A DNA stretch of 64,000 nt from Ruminococcus flavefaciens ND2009 (lineage in GTDB: Bacteria; Bacillota; Clostridia; Oscillospirales; Ruminococcaceae): positions 83,308 through 147,307 of the forward strand of contig NZ_JHXI01000012.1 in assembly GCF_000621785.1 (NCBI RefSeq), read 5' to 3'. The notes beneath the pieces were generated by a model, which saw only the letters and a list, made by a program, of their open reading frames with translations, ran no database searches and was not told where the DNA came from. This document shows positions 1 to 7,143 of the stretch, piece by piece. Both the position numbers and the translations under genes were made by a program. Each line of letters starts with the position of its first letter. The stretch's first letter is position 1.

Positions 1-214
1 TCTTCTCAAAGAGGTCCTCAAGGCTGTCGTAGTATGTGATGTCAAGCTTGTCCCAGTAGTCCAGACCTGCACGCTTGAGGTGCTTGTCGCTTACCTCGAA
101 GCCCAGGGGGCGTACCAGGTGGAGCCTGGCGCCCGTGACGGCGCAGGTACGGGATATATTTCCCGTGTTCTGGGGGATCTGGGGTTCAACCAGGACGATA
201 TTAAGGTTCTGCAT
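1..214 (-). CDS. trmL: tRNA (cytidine(34)-2'-O)-methyltransferase TrmL, N-terminal part
   Basis: The gene runs off the left edge; 71 codons are visible, read leftwards from an ATG at 214. The N-terminus ([17 protein letters not shown], then [12 protein letters not shown] and LDYWDKL) is the conserved start of the small SPOUT methyltransferases of the TrmL/YibK type, which 2'-O-methylate the wobble nucleotide of certain leucine tRNAs in the cytoplasm. An AGAAGG ribosome binding site lies 6 nt before the ATG. A possible promoter (TTACAG-16-TATAAA) lies just upstream on the same strand. The SAM-binding knot is in the missing part. Family assignment is confident; exact tRNA target is by family only. 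Confidence 0.92.
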   Translation of the reverse strand, partial: MQNLNIVLVEPQIPQNTGNISRTCAVTGARLHLVRPLGFEVSDKHLKRAGLDYWDKLDITYYDSLEDLFEK

Positions 215-447
215 AATTATCCTTCTGTTATTTATAATAGTATCGTTCTCCTCTGTAAGGAGGACGCGGTGTTTACTTGGCTGAAAGCGTCTTTATACAG
301 CAGCTGTCTCTGCCGCTGCCGGAAGCAGAAAAGGGCTGTGAGTTTTATTTTCATGGCGTCTCCTTTTCAAAACAGAATAATTCTTATCAAAGTACAGATA
401 ATATCATCGTCCGAAGAAACGGACAATAACTGACGGGAGTGTTTGAA

Positions 448-621
448 ATGGATATTAAGTCACTTGCCAAAGGTGCAGCCGCAGGTGCGGCGGTAGGTTT
501 TGCCTGCTATGCGCTCTCAAGCGCACGTCCCATTAAGAAGATGAGTATAAAGCGGGACGCAGGAAAGGCTCTCAGAGCCGCAGGAAATCTCCTGGACGAT
601 ATAAAGTCGGTAATTATGTAG
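448..621 (+). CDS. small glycine/alanine-rich membrane-associated protein, unknown function
   Basis: A 57-residue protein. I choose the ATG at 448 because GGGAG at 435-439 is correctly spaced for it; an upstream in-frame GTG at 439 overlaps that site. Residues 8-24 form one short hydrophobic segment rich in Gly and Ala (KGAAAGAAVGFACYALSSA), followed by a basic tail (RPIKKMSIKRDAGKALRAAG) typical of a protein with one membrane helix or a membrane-bound amphipathic helix. It ends 8 nt inside the convergent ruvX stop region. No family recognised; similar tiny helix-plus-basic-tail proteins are common in Clostridia and have no known role. Confidence 0.6.
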   Translation: MDIKSLAKGAAAGAAVGFACYALSSARPIKKMSIKRDAGKALRAAGNLLDDIKSVIM

Positions 622-1042
622 GCTCGCCGGAGTTGCGTCTGTAGCCTAAATAGCTCTCGAGTATGAGCACAGCCGCAACAGCGTCCACAACAGCCTTGCG
701 CTTCTTGCCGCGGGTGTTGGTGACGTTGAGGGCGTTATGCGCCGAAACTGTGGTGCAGCGCTCGTCCCAGAGCTTTACGGGACAGCCTGTGAGCTTTTCA
801 AGCTCCTCGGCGAAGAGCTTGCATTTCTCGGCTCTTTCGCCGACTGTTCCGTTCATATTCATGGGATAGCCCACCACTATCTGCTCCGCACGCTGCTCCT
901 TTGCGAGAGCGGCGGTCTTTTCTATACATTTATTGAAGTCCTTTTCCGCGATGACCGTCACGGGGGAAGCTATCATCTCGCTTTTGCCGCAGACAGCTAT
1001 GCCCGTTCTTGCGTCGCCGAAGTCCACAGACATGATTATCAT
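614..1042 (-). CDS. ruvX: RuvX/YqgF family nuclease (pre-16S rRNA processing, Holliday junction resolvase fold)
   Basis: A 142-residue protein of the RNase H-like YqgF family, which in E. coli and B. subtilis completes 16S rRNA 5'-end maturation. Family signatures are present in order: SVDFGDARTGIAV near the N-terminus (first acidic catalytic residue), IVVGYPMNMNGTVG in the middle, WDERCTTVSA (second acidic residue) and VDAVAAVLILESYL near the C-terminus (third). The ATG at 1042 is chosen over an upstream in-frame start because GGCGG sits about 7 nt before it; length fits the family. A promoter TTGCAT-17-TATAAT lies upstream at 1099-1127. Confidence 0.92.
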   Translation of the reverse strand: MIIMSVDFGDARTGIAVCGKSEMIASPVTVIAEKDFNKCIEKTAALAKEQRAEQIVVGYPMNMNGTVGERAEKCKLFAEELEKLTGCPVKLWDERCTTVSAHNALNVTNTRGKKRKAVVDAVAAVLILESYLGYRRNSGEPT

Positions 1043-1098
1043 AATATACCGCCTTTTCCTCAACCCGTGTACATGGGCTGATTTTTGGTTTACATTAT

Positions 1099-1127
1099 AT
1101 TATAACATAAACTGCACAAAAATGCAA
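1099..1127 (-). promoter_or_regulatory. promoter of ruvX
   Basis: Read on the minus strand: TTGCAT (1122-1127), 17-nt spacer, TATAAT (1099-1104), about 55 nt before the ruvX start. Confidence 0.6.
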
Positions 1128-1331
1128 GGTACGTGGGATAAGAGCTCTTGCGTGTCAGAATTATAGTGTGAAAACGGCGGGGACGGCGTTCTCTGCTGCA
1201 AAGTCGGAGACTGTATGTATCAAGTGTTCAGACCAATGTGGAAAAACGCGAAAAATTATGAAAACTAATGAAATAGTGAGATAAATGCAAAAAAATATCT
1301 CAAAAAGCCCAAAATCAACCGCGGACGACGT

Positions 1332-1360
1332 TTGAAGTTCGTATGAACCTGTGATATAAT
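1332..1360 (+). promoter_or_regulatory. promoter of the DUF1836 gene
   Basis: TTGAAG (1332-1337), 17-nt spacer, TATAAT (1355-1360), with GAGGAG and an ATG at 1391 following. The rest of the 1064-1390 gap is AT-rich and shows nothing else besides the ruvX promoter. Confidence 0.65.
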
Positions 1361-1390
1361 CATATCATCGTCAGAGAGGAGTTAAAGACT

Positions 1391-1957
1391 ATGAATAGAC
1401 TTATTCCGGGTACTACAATGAAATTTTCCGAACAGGCAAGAGAATCGGCATTTTCGCTCATCTCTCCCGTTCTTGAAGCTACAGGCGGACTTACTCTTTC
1501 CCAGCTCTCAAAGCTCACAGGTCTTGAGGGCACCACTATCCAGAACTGGATAAAGCGGGGCTGGGTATCCGCTACCAAGGGCAAGAAATACTCAGAAAAG
1601 CAGATACTTCGCATACTGCTTATCAATATGCTCCGCAAGGCTATGAAGCTGGAGGACATTGCAAATCTTATGCGCTACATAAACGGCGATGTGGAGGATA
1701 CCTCAGATGACATCATCGAGGAGGTCCTTCTCTATGATATTCTTTGCAGGATAATCTTCACCGCCGAGGACGAGGGCGCATTCGACAGCGACCAAATCAA
1801 AACTCTCGTCGCCCGTGAGGTGGCAGAGAATACCAGGGAGATCGCCGATGACGACAAGCTTAGAAAGGCTATGTTCGTCATGGTAATGGGGTACAGAAGC
1901 GGTTTCCTCAGAACTGAGATGGAGAAGGGTCTGGAGATCATTCTCGACGAAATGTAA
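1391..1957 (+). CDS. DUF1836 family protein with MerR-like helix-turn-helix
   Basis: A 188-residue cytoplasmic protein. Residues about 30-75 form a MerR-like winged helix (LTLSQLSKLTGLEGTTIQNWIKRGWV, then KKYSEKQILRILLINMLR), followed by an all-helical acidic region (YINGDVEDTSDDIIEE) that is the hallmark of DUF1836, a clostridial and bacillar family of unknown function thought to bind DNA. No effector-binding domain is seen. GAGGAG precedes the ATG by 9 nt and a good promoter lies upstream. The next gene starts 18 nt after its stop, so the two are probably co-transcribed. Target genes are unknown. Confidence 0.85.
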   Translation: MNRLIPGTTMKFSEQARESAFSLISPVLEATGGLTLSQLSKLTGLEGTTIQNWIKRGWVSATKGKKYSEKQILRILLINMLRKAMKLEDIANLMRYINGDVEDTSDDIIEEVLLYDILCRIIFTAEDEGAFDSDQIKTLVAREVAENTREIADDDKLRKAMFVMVMGYRSGFLRTEMEKGLEIILDEM

Positions 1958-1975
1958 GTCAAATGGGGCTATACT

Positions 1976-2224
1976 ATGAAAAATGAAGATGTAAACAAGA
2001 AAACCGTTCATAAGGGGCAGGACTCGTATTTTGCGTGCTTTATGTGTATCGGAATGAGCGTGGGGATGCTCATAGGACAGATGGTTTTTGATAATATGGC
2101 GCTTGGAATGGGAATAGGGATGTCCATCGGAGTTGCCATAGGTGCCGCTCTTGACGCCGAAAAGCGTAAGAGCTCCGATACGGGGGAAAGCACTGAAATT
2201 GATACGCAGGACCGCAATGAATAA
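1976..2224 (+). CDS. small glycine-zipper membrane protein
   Basis: An 82-residue protein with two short hydrophobic segments (about residues 18-35 and 40-60) made of Met/Gly repeats (GMSVGMLIGQMVF, then GMGIGMSIGVAIGAAL), the spacing of a glycine zipper that packs membrane helices. The ends are charged and hydrophilic. It follows the DUF1836 gene after 18 nt with only a weak ribosome binding site, suggesting translational coupling. Proteins of this look occur widely in Firmicutes without assigned function. Directly after its stop codon a 400-nt run of hairpins begins. Confidence 0.65.
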   Translation: MKNEDVNKKTVHKGQDSYFACFMCIGMSVGMLIGQMVFDNMALGMGIGMSIGVAIGAALDAEKRKSSDTGESTEIDTQDRNE

Positions 2225-2627
2225 AAGTCTTTCGGGGGAAATGACGGCTGCTCTCGGAGCGGCAATGAAAGCTGTTCTCATTCTCCGTTCGGGGGGACGG
2301 AGAGTGAGTACTCATCTGACCTGGTTAGGGATTCGAAGCTGAAATAAGGGAAAGCTTCATTTAATAACAGTGCGCAGAGGTCTGGGGGGACCGAAACGCA
2401 CAGGGGTAAACAACTTTGTATAACGACGAAGCAATAGTGACACAATAGCCATGATATAGGGGTGATCGGGGAAAAGATTGCTCTGCCGCATAGGGGTATG
2501 CGGACAAGCTTCCTCTTATGAAATGCAAGCATATAACATGATTTCAGACGGATCTCTGAAGGGATAAGGGGATTATCTCTTAATAAGGGGAAAAGAAAAA
2601 GCTCATGCAGGGGTGCATGGGCTTTTT
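2225..2627 (+). ncRNA. candidate structured RNA or long structured 3' region ending in a terminator
   Basis: There is no convincing gene between 2225 and 2633, yet the stretch folds repeatedly. Seen directly: GCTGCTC/GAGCGGC (2247-2253 with 2257-2263) inside CTTTC/GAAAG (2229-2233 with 2267-2271); a 12-bp stem 2277-2288 with 2297-2308; GAAGCT/AGCTTC around 2336-2358; GGTC/GACC near 2379-2393; CCGCATA/TATGCGG near 2489-2505; and a rho-independent terminator at 2596-2627. Several loops contain GGGG. It does not show the conserved cores of tmRNA, RNase P RNA or SRP RNA. It could be a stand-alone RNA or the 3' end of the DUF1836 transcript. Class unknown. Confidence 0.4.
2596..2627 (+). terminator. 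rho-independent terminator (bidirectional look)
   Basis: AAAAAGC-T-CATGCA, loop GGGG, TGCATG-G-GCTTTTT: a 14-bp stem with one wobble pair and a U-run on the plus strand and an A-run on the other side, between convergent transcripts. Confidence 0.8.
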
Positions 2628-2633
2628 CGCATA

Positions 2634-3434
2634 TTATCTCAGTTTAAGGAGCCTTTCCGCATTTTCGTGGAAGATGAGCTCCTTTTCTTTTTCCGTCAGG
2701 GGAAGCCTGTTTATCATGGCTATCTCGTTGGCGGGATCGTCCCAGGGACAGTCGCTGCCGAAGAGTACCTTGTCCGCTCCCTGCTTACGGATTATGCGGA
2801 GGAGCTGATCGTCCTCGATATATCGGGAGATAACTCCCACATCGAACCATAGGTTTTCGTATTTCCCTGCGGTGTATCTCTCAACATCGTCCCACATTCC
2901 CAGTCCGCCAAGGTGTGCGGCGACTATGGTGAGCTGTGGGAAGGCTTCCGCAAGAGCCGCGAAGCTTTGCGGAGTTGCTCTTATGACGTCCTCGGAGTAT
3001 GGGTCCCAGCCGCCGTGGAAAACGGCTATGAGACCAAGCTCCGCTATTTTTTCGTATACGGGGAACATTCTCTCCTCATTGGGAGCGAATTTCTGATACT
3101 CGGAATGGAACTTGACACCGCAGAGCCCCAGTGACTTTATACGCTCTACCTCCCGGACTGCGTCCTCTGCGTCGGGGTGGACTGTGCCGCAGCAGTATAG
3201 CCCGTCCCCCATTATCTCAGCCGCCCAGTTGTTGATGGTGGTCTGCTGTGAGGGCTTTGTAGCCACAGGCAGGAGCAGTGCTCGGTCTATGCCGTTTTCT
3301 GCCATTTTTCTGAGGAGACCTGCAACAGTGCCGTCGGTGGCGGGAGTTATGCCGCTGGTGTCGGAAAGTCCCGAGACAGCCCTTTCCGCAAGGGCATCGG
3401 TAAATGCGTGGGTGTGAAAATCAAAGTACCTCAT
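2634..3434 (-). CDS. amidohydrolase family metal-dependent hydrolase (TIM-barrel)
   Basis: A 266-residue cytoplasmic hydrolase of the amidohydrolase-2 type. Metal-binding signatures are in place: FDFHTHAF at the N-terminus (HxH), VFHGGW mid-protein, VAAHLGG and LFGSDCPWDDP near the C-terminus (catalytic Asp). I prefer the ATG at 3434; an in-frame GTG at 3446 overlaps the stop of the upstream arsR-type gene, so the two are translationally coupled either way. Family members include decarboxylases and lactonases; the substrate cannot be told. Being co-transcribed with a metal-sensing regulator suggests its expression follows metal supply. Confidence 0.82.
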   Translation of the reverse strand: MRYFDFHTHAFTDALAERAVSGLSDTSGITPATDGTVAGLLRKMAENGIDRALLLPVATKPSQQTTINNWAAEIMGDGLYCCGTVHPDAEDAVREVERIKSLGLCGVKFHSEYQKFAPNEERMFPVYEKIAELGLIAVFHGGWDPYSEDVIRATPQSFAALAEAFPQLTIVAAHLGGLGMWDDVERYTAGKYENLWFDVGVISRYIEDDQLLRIIRKQGADKVLFGSDCPWDDPANEIAMINRLPLTEKEKELIFHENAERLLKLR

Positions 3435-3442
3435 GGGGGGCG

Positions 3443-3793
3443 TCACTCCATAACGTGTTCCATTGCGTGGTAGAAAATGGTCTTTACATGGTCATCGCAG
3501 AGGGAGTAGAATATGGTCTTGCCCTCGCGGCGTGAGCTGACAAGGCGAGCCTGCTTCAGCACTCTCAGCTGATGAGAGATCGCCGACTGGGTCATTCCCA
3601 GCAGCCTTGCTATGTCGCAGACGCACATCTCGCTCTGACAGAGCACGAATATTATCCTTATTCTTGTGGAGTCGCCGAAAACCTTCAGCAGCTCCGCCGC
3701 GTCGTAGAGAACGGCTTCGTCGGGCATCACCTTCGATACCTTTTCAACTATGTCCTTATGGACGCCGTGGGTACCGCAGATATGTTCCTCCAT
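3443..3793 (-). CDS. ArsR/SmtB-family metal-sensing repressor
   Basis: A 116-residue winged-helix repressor. The DNA-binding helix is MTQSAISHQLRVLKQA. Two possible metal sites can be read: the alpha-5 site typical of zinc sensors SmtB/CzrA, with D100-x-H102 and H113-x-x-E116 in exactly SmtB spacing, and an alpha-3 type Cys pair (C57-V-C59) with C6 and H9 in the N-terminal arm as in CadC. In known family members metal binding releases the operator. It overlaps the downstream amidohydrolase gene. No metal efflux pump is adjacent, which is unusual for this family. Probable role: zinc (or similar) responsive control of the amidohydrolase and itself. Confidence 0.88.
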   Translation of the reverse strand: MEEHICGTHGVHKDIVEKVSKVMPDEAVLYDAAELLKVFGDSTRIRIIFVLCQSEMCVCDIARLLGMTQSAISHQLRVLKQARLVSSRREGKTIFYSLCDDHVKTIFYHAMEHVME

Positions 3794-3802
3794 AATTTCC
3801 TC

Positions 3803-4237
3803 CTATGATGTGAATATACAGACTGCCCCCACTGCACAGGCAATGCCGATAACGGTGCCCACAGTGCAGGTGATACAGGCAAATCTGTCGAAAACGAATT
3901 TCTTGTTTCTGCTGAGGAATACCGTATAGCCCTTGTCCTTGCGGTAGAGTCTGCTGAGCAGGAAGCTCTCCGCAGGGAAGATATTGGGGTATTCCGTTCC
4001 GTCGATGATGTAGTAGGCGTTTTTGAATTTGCTTGTGGGGCTCTTGTCTATGCGTGAGAACACAGCTTTGTGCTTTTTTGCAAAGAGCAGCCGCACAAAA
4101 AAGAAGCAGAGGAACAGCATGGAAAACGCAAATCCCGCTATTATAAGCGAGGCGCCGGCAAATACGAGAAATATGGGCTTAACGCCTATCACCAGACAAA
4201 GTACCACTATGACCGCGATAACTGCGATGGCTTCCAC
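3803..4237 (-). CDS. membrane protein, unknown function
   Basis: A 144-residue protein starting at a GTG at 4237 with AGGAGGTGA just upstream. Two hydrophobic segments form the N-terminal third (about residues 2-22 and 25-52), followed by a charged cytoplasmic or outside portion (about 53-115) and a third hydrophobic segment at the C-terminus (about 118-142). No conserved motif recognised. It lies between pyrD and the arsR-type gene on the same strand with short gaps, but nothing ties it functionally to either. Confidence 0.7.
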   Translation of the reverse strand: MEAIAVIAVIVVLCLVIGVKPIFLVFAGASLIIAGFAFSMLFLCFFFVRLLFAKKHKAVFSRIDKSPTSKFKNAYYIIDGTEYPNIFPAESFLLSRLYRKDKGYTVFLSRNKKFVFDRFACITCTVGTVIGIACAVGAVCIFTS

Positions 4238-4280
4238 GGGCTCACCTCCTGCATTTATGACGGATACGCCTTTCCCGGCG

Positions 4281-5192
4281 TTACCAGGGCTTTACAGTGC
4301 CGATTATGTCCTTTACCGACTTTATTCCCTTGCTGTCCAGCCAGTCGTTCATCTCCCCGGCTATCCTTACGGGAGCGTAGGGGTCTGTGAAGATAGCGGC
4401 GCCCACCTGTACTGCGGAGGCACCTGCCATCATCAGCTCAATGGCGTCACGTCCCGAGGACACGCCGCCCATGCCGATAACGGGGATATTAACGGCGTTT
4501 GCCACCTGCCATACCATGCGTACAGCTATGGGGAATACCGCAGGACCGCTCATACCGCCTACGTTGTTGCGGAGAATGGGTCTGCCTGTGTTTATGTCTA
4601 TCCTCATGCCCAGGAGAGTGTTTATCAGTGAAACTGCGTCTGCACCTGCGGCTTCAACGGACTTTGCAATATCCGTGATGCTGGTCACATTTGGTGAGAG
4701 CTTCACCACAAGGGGCTTTGTTGTAGCTGCGCGGACCTTCCTTGTTACCTCCGCAGCCATTTCGCAGCTGGTACCGAAGGCTGCTCCGCCCTGCTTTACG
4801 TTGGGGCAGGAGATGTTCAGCTCAATCATGTGGACGTCGGTGTCCTCCAGCTTTGCAGCTACCTCAGCGCACTCCTCGGGTGTAGCACCTGCGATGTTGG
4901 CGAGGACTACAAGGTCCTTGGTGAGCAGGTAGGGGAGCTCGGTGCTGATGAAGTGGTCGATTCCGGGGTTCTGGAGACCTACGGAATTGAGCATTCCCGA
5001 GGGGGTCTCAGCTATTCTGGGAGCAAGGTTTCCCGTGCGGAGATGGAGTGTGGTTCCCTTTGTGGCGATACCGCCCAGCTTTTCAAGAGGGAAGAGCTCC
5101 TCGTACTCCCTGCCGTAGCCGAAAACTCCCGAAGCGGGGATTATGGGGTTCTTGAAGTCTGTACCGCAGACTCTTACAGAAAGATCAGCCAT
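4281..5192 (-). CDS. pyrD: dihydroorotate dehydrogenase B, catalytic subunit PyrD
   Basis: A 303-residue FMN enzyme oxidising dihydroorotate to orotate in pyrimidine synthesis, class 1B (NAD-linked, works with PyrK). Seen: NPIIPASGVFGYG near the N-terminus, the active-site loop NISCPNVKQGG with the class 1B catalytic cysteine, VVKLSPNVT, NTLLGMRIDI and the phosphate-binding GMGGVSSGRDAIELMMAGASAVQVG near the end (quoted in parts by position: about residues 240-265). The length is typical. Its ATG overlaps the pyrK stop codon (TAATG), the usual pyrK-pyrD coupling. Confidence 0.96.
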   Translation of the reverse strand: MADLSVRVCGTDFKNPIIPASGVFGYGREYEELFPLEKLGGIATKGTTLHLRTGNLAPRIAETPSGMLNSVGLQNPGIDHFISTELPYLLTKDLVVLANIAGATPEECAEVAAKLEDTDVHMIELNISCPNVKQGGAAFGTSCEMAAEVTRKVRAATTKPLVVKLSPNVTSITDIAKSVEAAGADAVSLINTLLGMRIDINTGRPILRNNVGGMSGPAVFPIAVRMVWQVANAVNIPVIGMGGVSSGRDAIELMMAGASAVQVGAAIFTDPYAPVRIAGEMNDWLDSKGIKSVKDIIGTVKPW

Positions 5193-5962
5193 TACCAGAG
5201 TACCTCCTCAGCGTTGAATACGGGACCGTCCTTGCAGACGTGGGCGAAATATTCCTCATCGTTTCTCTTTGTGCGGCAGGCACAGCCCAGACAGGCTCCT
5301 ATGCCGCAAGCCATCCTCTCCTCAAGGGAGATCTGGCAGAATATGCCTTTTTCCTTGCAGATAGCGGCGATACCCTTCAGCATGGGCATGGGGCCGCAGG
5401 CATAAACTGCGTCTATGCCGCCTTTTTCGGCAAGCTCGGTAAAGGGCTGTGTGACGAAGCCGTGGATACCTGCCGAGCCGTCGTCGGTGCAGAGCACGGT
5501 CTCGGCGCCTGTGCTGCGGAAGTCGTCCTGAAGTATCACCGCAGAGGCATTCCTGAAGCCGCTTATGGCAACTGCCTTTTCACCGTAAGCCTTTGCAAGG
5601 GGCAGCATGGGAGGAGTTCCTATTCCTCCGCCTATGAGAACTACCTTTTTGTAGGAGCTGTCCACGGTAAAGCCGTGACCCAGGGGCGCCAGCATATCTA
5701 TGAGGTCGCCCTTGTTGAGCTTTGCGATCTCTGCCGTTCCCTCGCCGCGTATCTCGAAAACTATGCGGAGGGTGCCCTTTTCCTTATCTATGCCGCAGAT
5801 AGAGATAGGTCTGCGGAGAGTGTAGCCCTTTGCCCTTATGTGTACGAACTGTCCGGGACAGGCAGCCTCAGCAACTTCGGGACATGAAATGGTGAAGCTG
5901 TATATCTCACGGGCAATGGCGTGTTTTTCAGTAATGATATACTGACCCTGAGTATATTTCAT
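5192..5962 (-). CDS. pyrK: dihydroorotate dehydrogenase B, electron transfer subunit PyrK
   Basis: A 256-residue iron-sulfur flavoprotein that passes electrons from the PyrD FMN to NAD+. The FAD-binding motif RRPISICGID lies near residue 55, the NAD-binding VVLIGGGIGTPPMLPLA in the middle, and the [2Fe-2S] ligands near the C-terminus in CGIGACLGCAC with a fourth Cys in FAHVCKDGPVF. The ATG at 5962 is preferred over an upstream in-frame start because AAGGAGG lies right before it. It overlaps pyrD. A run of five 7-bp repeats sits just upstream. Confidence 0.96.
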   Translation of the reverse strand: MKYTQGQYIITEKHAIAREIYSFTISCPEVAEAACPGQFVHIRAKGYTLRRPISICGIDKEKGTLRIVFEIRGEGTAEIAKLNKGDLIDMLAPLGHGFTVDSSYKKVVLIGGGIGTPPMLPLAKAYGEKAVAISGFRNASAVILQDDFRSTGAETVLCTDDGSAGIHGFVTQPFTELAEKGGIDAVYACGPMPMLKGIAAICKEKGIFCQISLEERMACGIGACLGCACRTKRNDEEYFAHVCKDGPVFNAEEVLW

Positions 5963-5981
5963 AAAGACCTCCTTGTGATAA

Positions 5982-6020
5982 TTCATAATTCATAATGCAT
6001 AATGCATAATGCATAATTCA
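5982..6020. repeat. 7-bp tandem repeats upstream of pyrK
   Basis: TTCATAA twice, TGCATAA three times, then TTCA: five direct 7-bp units in the leader between the sugar-kinase gene and pyrK. Copy-number changes here could alter the pyrK leader. Similar TAATGCATAAT strings are common intergenic debris in these genomes. Confidence 0.7.
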
Positions 6021-6081
6021 GGTGTCCGCTGCTGCGGACGGATAGTAAATATCCTGATTTACACTTATTTTTATAATTATA

Positions 6082-7062
6082 TCATAAAAGATCGGAAATA
6101 GCAAGGCGGGCGGAGCCGAAGCTGTCCGATATTATCTCCGTCAGCTCTGCCCTTGCGGCGATAAAGGCTTCAAGCTGAGTCATGAGCTCCTCCGCACGGG
6201 CGATGCAGTCCTCGGTGGTCTTGCCGCGGAAGTACTTCTCCTCACGCAGGCTGTCTGCCAGATACCTGACCGCCAGCTCTCCCGTACTCCGCAAAATGCC
6301 GTAGTAAAGGGAGTTTACCTCCTCCGCGGTGAGAAGTCCGTCAAGTCCCTCCGCAAAGCCCTGTGCAGCGGCACGGACAGGGGACAGGTCTGACATATCG
6401 TTTTTGCATACCGAGCGCACCAGGTCTCCGAAGTCAATGGCAGCATAGCCCTCCATGACGGTGTCAAGGTCGATGACCGTAAGGGCTTCCCCGATAAGGA
6501 CGTTATCGGTCTTGGCGTCGCCGTGGATCATACGCCTCGGGAGCTCCTCTGTGAACACGGCGTCCAGCTCCTTTTTCAGCTCCTCAAGCCGCGGAGCCCT
6601 TCCGCCAAGAGCGGTAAGCTCCATATAATAGCTGCCGAAGTCGTGGTAGCCTTTCGGAAGAGCAGCAGGACTCAGTTTCCTGCCCTCCATTACCCGGATA
6701 AAGGAGCCGAAAGCCAGTCCCGCAGCCGCGGGCTTGTCCGCGGCTGTTGCGGTCGCGGAAAGATACCTGTATATACGCCAGACTTCTTCATCCGCGACCG
6801 CATATGTTTTATCGCCGCAGGCGATAAAACACGGGACGGTCACCCCTATGTCGCCTGCCTTACCGAAGGCTTCGGAGATAACAGCGATGTTGTCCATAAC
6901 AGCCTCGGAACAGGGGAATACAGAGCGGTTAAGCCCCTGGAGCACATACCGTTCTCCGCCGCAGTCCGCGAGGAATGTGCGGTTTATGTGTCCCCTGTTC
7001 AGCTCTGTCAGCTTTTCAGCCTCGGGAAGCCCGAAAAGAGTGGGTATACAGCGTATTTCCAT
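6082..7062 (-). CDS. APH/choline-kinase-fold sugar kinase, N-acetylhexosamine 1-kinase-like
   Basis: A 326-residue kinase with the aminoglycoside phosphotransferase fold. N-terminal motif LNRGHINRTFLADCGG followed by YVLQGLNRSVFP resembles NahK, the bifidobacterial N-acetylhexosamine 1-kinase. Catalytic loop IHGDAKTDNVLIG (HGDxKxxN, about residues 179-191) and metal-binding VIDLDTVMEG follow. It would phosphorylate a sugar or amino-sugar in the cytoplasm. Other APH-fold kinases (choline, homoserine, mucin sugars) cannot be excluded. It lies downstream of the UPF0210 gene behind a strong hairpin, so probably has its own transcript. Start is the first ATG. Confidence 0.75.
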   Translation of the reverse strand: MEIRCIPTLFGLPEAEKLTELNRGHINRTFLADCGGERYVLQGLNRSVFPCSEAVMDNIAVISEAFGKAGDIGVTVPCFIACGDKTYAVADEEVWRIYRYLSATATAADKPAAAGLAFGSFIRVMEGRKLSPAALPKGYHDFGSYYMELTALGGRAPRLEELKKELDAVFTEELPRRMIHGDAKTDNVLIGEALTVIDLDTVMEGYAAIDFGDLVRSVCKNDMSDLSPVRAAAQGFAEGLDGLLTAEEVNSLYYGILRSTGELAVRYLADSLREEKYFRGKTTEDCIARAEELMTQLEAFIAARAELTEIISDSFGSARLAISDLL

Positions 7063-7107
7063 GTTATCACTCCTGCCCTTGTGGATAGTGAATGGTTTTC
7101 TGTGTGC

Positions 7108-7135
7108 AAAAAGAACGGGCGCACACTGTGCGCCC
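7108..7135 (-). terminator. terminator after the UPF0210 gene
   Basis: A near-perfect palindrome (7117-7135, 9-bp arms GGGCGCACA/TGTGCGCCC) followed on the minus strand by GTTCTTTTTG. This GC-rich palindrome resembles dispersed intergenic repeats. Confidence 0.65.
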
Positions 7136-7143
7136 CTACTGTT

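Noticed and set aside
2225..2627. tmRNA, RNase P RNA or SRP RNA
   Set aside because: None of the conserved cores (CCA end with tag frame, GAGGAAAGUCC, GGAAGGAAGCAG-type loop) is present.
5986..6081. Pyrimidine-type attenuator before pyrK
   Set aside because: No terminator hairpin or PyrR-like anti-antiterminator can be made out; only short repeats and a small GC stem are visible.
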